Below, one piece after another: positions 1 to 5,242 of a stretch of 7,569 nucleotides of DNA. Numbering within the stretch: the first letter of the stretch is position 1; each line of letters opens with the position of its first letter. Where the stretch lies: positions 1 through 7,569 of the forward strand of contig JASUSX010000104.1 in assembly GCA_030445875.1 (NCBI GenBank). The letters run 5' to 3'. A program made the translations under genes and the position numbers. The stretch is from Clostridia bacterium (GTDB lineage: Bacteria > Bacillota > DSM-521 > Neomoorellales > Neomoorellaceae). Below the pieces are notes generated by a model that made no database searches, was not told the DNA's origin, and was given only the letters and a program-made list of their open reading frames with translations.

Positions 1-10
1 AATTTTGCAT

Positions 11-1669
11 ATGGGGGTGTTCCAAACGACGGTGCAGAAAAATGGATCAAGTAGTTCCATATTTGCTGAAGGCGTACAGCGAACCTCTGGTAAAGACGCC
101 CACAGGATGAATATTGTTACCGCGAGGCTGGTTGCCGAAACGATTAAGACAACCCTGGGTCCCAGGGGTATGGATAAAATGCTGGTCGATTCCCTGGGTG
201 ATGTTACCATTACTAATGATGGGGCAACAATTTTGCGGGAAATGGATATTGATCACCCTATTGCTAATATGATGATTAATGTTGCCCGGACGCAAGAAAT
301 AGCTGCCGGAGATGGTACTACTACAGCCGTAGTAATTGCCGGTGAATTGCTAAAAAAAGCTGAAGAGCTATTAGACCAGCGAATCCATCCAACGATAATT
401 GCCAATGGTTATCAAATGGCAGCCGAAAAAAGCAAAGAGATCCTTGACTCTTTAGCTATGGATATTGCGTTAGATGATGAAGAAACGCTAAAAAAGATCG
501 CCATGACTACCATGACGGGAAAGGGCGTTGAAAAAGCCAAGGAACATCTGGCGCCGATAATTGTTACCGCCTTAAAAACGGTTATTAGTGGTGAAAATGG
601 CTCCTTGACAGTGAATGGGGAACAGATCAAGGTTGCTGTAAAAGAAGGCGCTAATATTAATGAAACAGAGTACTTTGAGGGGATAGTTATCGATAAAGAA
701 AAGGCCCATCATAGTATGCCCCAAAGGGTGGAGAATGCCAGAATCGCTTTAATCAATGTCCCCCTCGATATTTCTAGCAAAGAAGCTACTTCTCAGATCA
801 GATTTAGTGACCCTTCACAACTCAGGGCTTTTGCGGAAGAGCAAAAGGGTATGCTCCAAGATATGATCTCATATATTAAAAACTCAGGAGCAAATGTAGT
901 TATATCAACCAGAAATATTGATGATTTAGCGCAGTATTATCTGGCTAAAGAAAATATAATGGCCCTGCGTAGGATAAAAAAGAGCGATATGGAGAAACTG
1001 GCCCGGGCAACAGGGGCTAATATCATAGTTAACCTTGAGGATTTAACGGAAGCGGATCTGGGTTTTGCCGGTATTGTGGAAGAGGTCAAGGTGGCCGATG
1101 ACTTCATGACAATTATAAAAGAATGTCGTAACCCCAAAGCTGTTAGTATTTTAATACGGGGCGAGACAAAGCAGGTTGCGGAGGAAGTGGAAAGGGCTGT
1201 GGAGGATTGTCTGGGAGCTGTTGGCTCAGCCCTTGAAGACAGAAAAGTGTTGCCTGGGGGTGGCGCAGTAGAAATAGAGCTATCAAAGCGTTTGCAAAAC
1301 TATGCCAAGTACGTAGGGGGAAGGGAGCAGCTGGCTATTGAGGCTTTTGCGGAAGCTTTAGAGGTAATTCCGACAGCCCTGGCGGAAAACGCCGGTTTTG
1401 ACCCTATTGACACCCTGATTGCTATGAAGACTCAGAATGAAAAGTATGGTTTTCAGATGGGCCTGGATGTTTATGATGGTCAAGTAAAAAATATGTATAA
1501 TCTAGGAGTAATTGAGCCTTTACGCGTCAAAAAGGTAGCCATTGATTCGGCCAGTCAAGTTACGACAATGTTATTGCGGATTGATGATGTAATTGCTGCT
1601 GCCAGGCTCAAAAAACCAACTCCAGATCAGGTTCTGGCAGCCCAGTCTACTAACCAGGGAGCTCAATAA
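11..1669 (+). CDS. Thermosome-type (archaeal group II-like) chaperonin subunit
   Basis: This is an ATP-driven cytosolic folding chaperone; the family forms double rings with a built-in lid and needs no GroES. Counting from the ATG at 11 (552 residues, normal for the family), it has the nucleotide-site motifs LGPRGMDKM (49-57), NDGATIL (69-75), GDGTTT (100-105, Asp101) and GGGAVE (416-421), plus an acidic residue at Asp399 where group II proteins have a catalytic Asp. The N-terminal [13 protein letters not shown] segment is thermosome-like. The apical region (about 216-369) keeps the helical protrusion that forms the lid, around residues 245-285, which GroEL lacks. The tail has no GGM repeats. 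Base composition is AT-rich: two hand-counted 60-base lines gave 29 and 16 G+C, against 46 in one U32 line. That suggests transfer, probably from an archaeon. The start is uncertain because the upstream sequence is missing: TTG at 5 and GTG at 17 are alternatives, and no Shine-Dalgarno is visible. Whether it is true group II or bacterial group III needs a phylogeny. Confidence 0.93.
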   Translation: MGVFQTTVQKNGSSSSIFAEGVQRTSGKDAHRMNIVTARLVAETIKTTLGPRGMDKMLVDSLGDVTITNDGATILREMDIDHPIANMMINVARTQEIAAGDGTTTAVVIAGELLKKAEELLDQRIHPTIIANGYQMAAEKSKEILDSLAMDIALDDEETLKKIAMTTMTGKGVEKAKEHLAPIIVTALKTVISGENGSLTVNGEQIKVAVKEGANINETEYFEGIVIDKEKAHHSMPQRVENARIALINVPLDISSKEATSQIRFSDPSQLRAFAEEQKGMLQDMISYIKNSGANVVISTRNIDDLAQYYLAKENIMALRRIKKSDMEKLARATGANIIVNLEDLTEADLGFAGIVEEVKVADDFMTIIKECRNPKAVSILIRGETKQVAEEVERAVEDCLGAVGSALEDRKVLPGGGAVEIELSKRLQNYAKYVGGREQLAIEAFAEALEVIPTALAENAGFDPIDTLIAMKTQNEKYGFQMGLDVYDGQVKNMYNLGVIEPLRVKKVAIDSASQVTTMLLRIDDVIAAARLKKPTPDQVLAAQSTNQGAQ

Positions 1670-1718
1670 AAAAATATAACCCTAGAAAAGGTCTATACGT
1701 CACGTTGAATATATTTGC

Positions 1719-1764
1719 AGAGGGGTAGACCGCGTAGTATTACGCAGGACTCTATCCCTCTTTT
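1719..1764 (+). terminator. Stem-loop terminator after the chaperonin gene
   Basis: An 11-base arm at 1719-1729 (AGAGGGGTAGA) pairs with 1751-1761 (TCTATCCCTCT) with a single G-U wobble. Inside it, CC plus GCGTA (1730-1736) pairs with TACGC and GG (1741-1748, one bulged A) around the tetraloop GTAT. The right arm runs straight into T residues (1761-1764, then GATTT). It lies 50 bases after the chaperonin stop codon, so it probably ends that transcript and separates it from the U32 gene. The T run is short, so efficiency is uncertain. Confidence 0.7.
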
Positions 1765-1829
1765 GATTTAACCCTTAATTATACTCATGTAGCACGCTGA
1801 AAGATGGAGCACTGAAACAGATTATAGGG

Positions 1830-1835
1830 TATAAT
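1830..1835 (+). promoter_or_regulatory. Candidate -10 box for the U32 gene
   Basis: A perfect TATAAT lies 19 bases before the chosen ATG. No good TTGACA-like -35 is present at 16-18 bases spacing, and the extended -10 TG is absent, so it would need an activator or be weak. A start of transcription about 7 bases downstream would leave a leader of only about 13 bases, beginning at the Shine-Dalgarno. The rest of the 185-base gap (1670-1854) holds the terminator and an imperfect direct repeat at 1791-1802 and 1808-1817. I see no small gene or RNA there. Confidence 0.35.
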
Positions 1836-1842
1836 ATGCCTT

Positions 1843-1849
1843 GAGGTGG
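1843..1849 (+). promoter_or_regulatory. Ribosome binding site that sets the U32 start
   Basis: GAGGTGG lies 5 bases upstream of the ATG at 1855. The in-frame GTG at 1846 is part of this Shine-Dalgarno itself and has no other site in front of it, so ATG 1855 is the more likely start. Confidence 0.7.
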
Positions 1850-1854
1850 CACTA

Positions 1855-4413
1855 ATGACCAAAGTGGAACTTATGGCCCCGGCTGGCAGCATGGAGGCCT
1901 TTAAGGCGGCGGTAGCCAACGGCGCCGACGCCGTTTACCTGGGGGGAAGGCAGTTCAACGCCCGCGAGGGGGCGACCAACTTCAGCGCGGAAGAACTCCT
2001 GGCAGCCCTGGACTACGCCCATGAGCGCGATACCCGCGTCTATGTGACCGTCAATATCCTCCTGGATGACCGGGAGCTGCCGGAGGCAGTAGACTACCTC
2101 TATTTCCTGGCTAAAGCGCGGGTGGACGGCATTATCATCCAGGACCTGGGTCTGGCGGATTTGAGCCGGCGGCTCTTGCCGGAGCTACCCCTCATTGGCA
2201 GCACCCAGATGACCATAACAAGCGCCGCCGGGGCCAGGTTTTTACAGGAGCGGGGCTTTAAGCGTGTCGTCCTGGGCCGGGAGCTGTCCCTGGCTGACAT
2301 CGCGGCCATCAGCCGCCAGGTGGAGATCGAGTTGGAGACCTTTGTCCACGGTGCCCTCTGTTTCTCCTATTCCGGCCAGTGCTTGTTTAGCAGCATGGTG
2401 GGCGGGCGCAGCGGTAATCGTGGCCGCTGCGCCCAGCCCTGCCGCCTGGCCTACACCCTGGTGGACGAAAGGGGCCGGCCCCTGGAGGCCAAACCTGAAC
2501 ACCTTTTAAGCACCCGCGACCTCTATACCCTGGACCGGGTGCCGCAGTTAATCGCTGCCGGGGCCAGGGCTTTTAAGATTGAAGGCCGTATGCGGCGACC
2601 GGAATATGTAGCCGTAGTGACCCGTGCCTACCGCAGGATAATCGACCGCTACCTGGCAGATCCGGAGGGCTTCCAGGTGCTGCCGGAGGAAGAAAGGGCA
2701 GTAGCCCAGATCTTTAACCGTGACTTTACGCCGGGCTACCTGGAAGGGGACCCGGGGGCTGAGCTCATGAGTTACGGCCGGCCCAGCAACCGCGGTCTCT
2801 ACCTGGGCCGGGCCGGCCGGCGCCAGGGGGAGCGGTTCCTGGTGCATCTGGAAGCCCCCCTCCACCAGGGGGACGGCCTGGAGGTCTGGGTGAGCCGGGG
2901 CGGCCACCAGGGGGTAGTAGTGCACCATATCTGGCAGGATGGCAAGGAGGTAACCTCCGCACCGGCGGGGCAGACGGTGGCCCTGGACTTGCCCCCTTCC
3001 ACCCGGCTGGGGGACAGGATCTTCAAGACCAGCGATATAGAACTCCTGCAGGAAGTGCGGCGTACCTATACCTCCCCCCGGGGGGAGCGCCGGCTGCCGC
3101 TGGCCATGGTAGTTGAAGGCCGGCCGGGAGAACCTTTACGCCTGGAGGTTACCGACCCCGCCGGGTACCGCGCCCAGGCCCGGACGGGGATTGCCGCCGC
3201 GGTGGCCGAGCGCCACCCCCTGGACGAAGCCGTCCTGGCAGGGCAACTGGGCCGCCTGGGCGATACTCCCTACGAACTGGGGTCCCTGGAAGCGCACCTG
3301 GCCGGGCCGGTGATGGTACCTTTAAGCGAATTAAACCACCTCCGCCGGGAAGCCATAGCTAAGCTGCGCCAGGTACGCCAGGAAGCCTGGCCGCAACGGG
3401 CGCCGTCCCGGAAAGAATTTGAGACCAGCCGGGACGCTCTCCTGGCATTGGCCAACCGGGGTAGGCCCGGGGCCAGGAGGGAAGAAAACCGGAAGAGTGG
3501 TCAGGGGGAGAAGGGTTTCAGGCCGCCGCGCCTGGCAGTGGCTGCCGGTGACCTGGAGGGGGCCCGGGCCGCCCTGGCCGCCGGGGCGCAACGGGTTTAC
3601 CTGGCCGGCGAGGTGTGGCAGGGCCAGGATCCCCCGGAAGCGGCCAGGATCCGGGAACTCGTAGCTGCAGCCAGGGATAAGGGTGCCGAAGTCATCCCCG
3701 CCCTGCCACGGATCTGGCACGAGACGGAAGCCCGGGCCGTAACCCGGCAACTGGAGGGACTGGCCGCTACGGGGGCGCGCCTCTTCCTTGTTGCCGGCCC
3801 GGGTGGCCTGGAGATCTTAAAGGAACACAACCTGGCCGGATGGGGCGACTACCATTTCAATGCCTTTAATTCCTGGACCCTTAAGGCCCTCAAGGAGGCA
3901 GGGCTTAAAGGGGTGACCCTTTCCCCGGAACTAAACCTGGAGCAGTTGCGGGGGCTGGTAGCGCCTTTAGCGGTGGAGGCCATAGTCCATGGTGCCTTAC
4001 CCCTCATGATCGCCGCCCATTGTGTCGTGGGGGCGCGCCTGGGGGGCAAAAGGCCGGGCCAGGCCTGCACCGCTCCCTGCCGCCGGGGGCGTTTTAGCCT
4101 TAAAGATCGCCTGGGCCTGGTCTTCCCGGTCAGGTCCGATCGGCACTGCCGCTTTTATATCTACAATGCCAAAGAAATCTCCTTGCTCGACCACCTGGGA
4201 GAAATCGCCGCCCTGGGCCTGGACTGGATCCGCATCGAGGCCAGGGAAAAGCCACCGGGATATATCCGCAGGGTGACCAGTCTCTACCGGGAAGCCCTGG
4301 CCGCTCTGGGGACCCGGGAAGAGGAGGATACCCTGGCGGCCCTGGCCAGGGAGGCGGCGGCCCTGGCCCCGGCCGGCATCACCCGCGGCCACTACTTCCG
4401 GGGCGTGGTATAG
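1855..4413 (+). CDS. Two-lobed U32 family protein with DUF3656 domain (RlhA/TrhP-related)
   Basis: The predicted product has 852 residues. Although the family is named 'peptidase U32', characterised relatives are RNA-modification factors: RlhA (5-hydroxycytidine at 23S rRNA 2501 in E. coli) and TrhP (5-hydroxyuridine in tRNA). UbiU, UbiV and several others bind a 4Fe-4S cluster. The N-terminal lobe (about 4-250) starts with ELMAPAGSMEAF and carries the U32 signature ETFVHGALCFSYSGQC, then RSGNRGRCAQPC (Cys169, 176, 192, 196) and KIEGRMRRPEYV. A DUF3656 domain follows (about 411-505, ending PLSELNHLRREA), then a charged, low-complexity linker (about 515-557). A second U32-like lobe (about 558-852) has VHGALPLM and its own Cys723, 738, 742 and 765. 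The position often held by the fourth cluster Cys in the first lobe (KDLC in many relatives) is Tyr224. The gene is GC-rich like mutS2, and the U32-mutS2 order is familiar in clostridia. No terminator follows it, so read-through into the toxin-antitoxin genes is possible. An RlhA-like role is inferred; the exact RNA target is unknown. Confidence 0.9.
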   Translation: MTKVELMAPAGSMEAFKAAVANGADAVYLGGRQFNAREGATNFSAEELLAALDYAHERDTRVYVTVNILLDDRELPEAVDYLYFLAKARVDGIIIQDLGLADLSRRLLPELPLIGSTQMTITSAAGARFLQERGFKRVVLGRELSLADIAAISRQVEIELETFVHGALCFSYSGQCLFSSMVGGRSGNRGRCAQPCRLAYTLVDERGRPLEAKPEHLLSTRDLYTLDRVPQLIAAGARAFKIEGRMRRPEYVAVVTRAYRRIIDRYLADPEGFQVLPEEERAVAQIFNRDFTPGYLEGDPGAELMSYGRPSNRGLYLGRAGRRQGERFLVHLEAPLHQGDGLEVWVSRGGHQGVVVHHIWQDGKEVTSAPAGQTVALDLPPSTRLGDRIFKTSDIELLQEVRRTYTSPRGERRLPLAMVVEGRPGEPLRLEVTDPAGYRAQARTGIAAAVAERHPLDEAVLAGQLGRLGDTPYELGSLEAHLAGPVMVPLSELNHLRREAIAKLRQVRQEAWPQRAPSRKEFETSRDALLALANRGRPGARREENRKSGQGEKGFRPPRLAVAAGDLEGARAALAAGAQRVYLAGEVWQGQDPPEAARIRELVAAARDKGAEVIPALPRIWHETEARAVTRQLEGLAATGARLFLVAGPGGLEILKEHNLAGWGDYHFNAFNSWTLKALKEAGLKGVTLSPELNLEQLRGLVAPLAVEAIVHGALPLMIAAHCVVGARLGGKRPGQACTAPCRRGRFSLKDRLGLVFPVRSDRHCRFYIYNAKEISLLDHLGEIAALGLDWIRIEAREKPPGYIRRVTSLYREALAALGTREEEDTLAALAREAAALAPAGITRGHYFRGVV

Positions 4414-4422
4414 ATCTGGTAT

Positions 4423-4434
4423 TACTTGCAAGTA
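4423..4434. promoter_or_regulatory. Palindromic operator candidate for toxin-antitoxin autoregulation
   Basis: TACTTGCAAGTA is a perfect 12-base palindrome lying across the -35 box of the predicted vapBC promoter. Ribbon-helix-helix antitoxins commonly bind such inverted repeats as dimers and repress their own operon, with the toxin as co-repressor. Binding by this antitoxin is inferred from position and symmetry only. Confidence 0.55.
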
Positions 4435-4454
4435 GGACTTTAATGTAGTATTAT
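4426..4454 (+). promoter_or_regulatory. Sigma-A-like promoter of the vapBC module
   Basis: TTGCAA (4426-4431) and TATTAT (4449-4454) are separated by exactly 17 bases, matching TTGACA at 4 of 6 and TATAAT at 5 of 6 positions. The expected transcript start is near 4461, just before the GGAGG Shine-Dalgarno (4462-4466). The module can therefore be transcribed independently of the U32 gene. Confidence 0.6.
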
Positions 4455-4474
4455 GGGATTGGGAGGCGGGGGGC

Positions 4475-4723
4475 ATGAAGACCGTTAAAATATCCATTAC
4501 CATGCCGGAGGATCTAGCAATGGAATTGAAACATTTGACTTCCAACCTCAGCGCTTATATAACTGCTGGGATGCGGGAGTATGTAGCGCGGGACCGCGCC
4601 CGCCGGGGTTTGAAGAAAAGTGCCGGGTCCTGGCGGCAAGAAGACCACCCGGAACTACAAACCATCGCTGATATTAAGAAATATGTGGAAGAGACCAGGG
4701 CTGGGTGGAAGAATATTGATTGA
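4475..4723 (+). CDS. vapB: VapB-type ribbon-helix-helix antitoxin
   Basis: This 82-residue protein has the plan of an RHH antitoxin. An N-terminal beta strand (KTVKISITMPEDL, about 2-14) would pair in the dimer and contact DNA. Two helices follow (to about 45, with LSAYITAGMREYVARDRARR). The C-terminal tail (about 46-82, with HPELQTIADIKKYVEETR) is the part that typically wraps over the PIN toxin and blocks its active site. The ATG at 4475 has a strong GGAGG site 8 bases upstream. It precedes the toxin gene and probably overlaps it by 8 bases, the usual antitoxin-first order. It likely represses its own promoter through the palindrome at 4423-4434. The RHH call rests on sequence pattern. The cognate-toxin assignment rests on adjacency and is strong. 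The exact antitoxin subfamily is not certain. Confidence 0.85.
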   Translation: MKTVKISITMPEDLAMELKHLTSNLSAYITAGMREYVARDRARRGLKKSAGSWRQEDHPELQTIADIKKYVEETRAGWKNID

Positions 4724-5186
4724 AGATCCATCTACGGGCAGATTCGCTTGCTTGCTGGATACGGGGCCAATCATTGCCCATCTCCGTAATCTAGCCGGCA
4801 TGATGGAACTTTTTAACTTTTTAGTTGATGGAGGCCAGCTGGCTGTAGCGGCGGTGAGCGTTACCGAGATCTGGCAGGGAGCCAGGGAACGGGAGATAGA
4901 ACCAACCCGCCAATTTTTTGCAGGAATAAAGGTAATTCCCCTCGATGAAAAGCTGGCTACGAAGGCGGGGTTGCTGGCCCGGGCATTGCGGGCCCAGGGA
5001 TTTACTACCAGCCTGGCTGATGCGGTAATTGCCGCCACGGCCTTACAACTCCAGGTACCGCTCTTAACAACTAACCCCAAACATTTTACAATTATTACCG
5101 GCCTGGAAGTTTGGGACCTGCAAGGTAAACTGGCTGATTTAGAAAGGGGCAATGGCGGTAAAACAAGTTCCCGATCTGGCGGTTAA
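4716..5186 (+). CDS. vapC: VapC-type PIN-domain ribonuclease toxin
   Basis: This is a Mg2+-dependent RNase of the PIN fold, the toxin partner of the preceding antitoxin; VapC proteins often cut tRNA or rRNA, but the target here is unknown. With the TTG at 4716 as start (156 residues) the conserved acidic residues are Asp15 (LLDTGPI), Glu51 (VTEIW) and Asp102 (LADAVIAATA). The final motif is TTNPKHF (Asn120), the TxNxxxF form common in VapC. The start is an inference: TTG 4716 has a GGTGG 7 bases upstream and overlaps the antitoxin stop by 8 bases, suggesting translational coupling. The frame is open back to GTG 4620 and ATG 4683, but those lack a good Shine-Dalgarno and would add about 32 or 11 residues not typical of PIN proteins. 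The last residues (after about 140) form a short Gly/Ser-rich tail encoded by the left arm of the terminator hairpin. Confidence 0.88.
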   Translation: MIEDPSTGRFACLLDTGPIIAHLRNLAGMMELFNFLVDGGQLAVAAVSVTEIWQGAREREIEPTRQFFAGIKVIPLDEKLATKAGLLARALRAQGFTTSLADAVIAATALQLQVPLLTTNPKHFTIITGLEVWDLQGKLADLERGNGGKTSSRSGG

Positions 5187-5208
5187 CCAGATCAGGAACT
5201 TTGTTTTT
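5160..5208. terminator. Long hairpin terminator at the end of vapC, possibly bidirectional
   Basis: The core stem pairs GATCTGG (5173-5179) with CCAGATC (5187-5193). After one C-A mismatch it continues with GTTCC (5167-5171) against GGAAC (5195-5199), then an A-rich left flank (5160-5166) against TTTGTTTT (5200-5207) with one bulged T. The right arm ends in a T tract, giving a classic intrinsic terminator for vapBC; the A-rich left flank would give a T tract on the other strand too. The vapC TAA (5184-5186) lies in the seven-base loop (5180-5186). Confidence 0.72.
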
Positions 5209-5232
5209 CCAGGGGATAGGCCGGGGTAAAAT

Positions 5233-5238
5233 GGAGGT
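5233..5238 (+). promoter_or_regulatory. Ribosome binding site that sets the mutS2 start
   Basis: GGAGGT lies 4 bases before the ATG at 5243 (GGAGG itself is 5 bases away). The upstream in-frame ATG at 5231 overlaps this site and has no comparable one of its own. A TTG at 5246 would also be served, at 7 bases spacing. Confidence 0.65.
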
Positions 5239-5242
5239 AAAG

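Noticed and set aside
1690..1731. Attenuator or riboswitch from GGTCTA pairing with TAGACC
   Set aside because: Only six base pairs with a long loop, located after a stop codon and not before a regulated gene. No riboswitch core recognised.
1846..1854. GTG at 1846 as the start of the U32 gene
   Set aside because: The GTG is inside the GAGGTGG ribosome binding site that serves ATG 1855, and it has no Shine-Dalgarno of its own.
2264..3750. Several plus- and minus-strand open frames inside the U32 gene
   Set aside because: Their Pro/Arg/Trp-rich composition is typical of out-of-frame reading of GC-rich DNA. The U32 frame is conserved throughout.
1855..4413. U32 protein as a secreted collagenase-like protease
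   Set aside because: No signal peptide is present. The cysteine-cluster signature and DUF3656 match RNA-modification relatives, and protease activity is doubtful for the family.
3997..4545. 182-codon open frame on the minus strand
   Set aside because: It lies antisense to the end of the U32 gene and the start of vapB. GC-rich coding DNA readily leaves such open shadow frames, and the translation shows no recognisable domain.
4620..4715. Longer toxin reading from GTG 4620 or ATG 4683
   Set aside because: It would overlap the antitoxin by 41-104 bases, lacks ribosome binding sites and adds a basic N-terminal stretch not typical of PIN toxins. The frame is open there, but the residues look like a shadow of the antitoxin gene.
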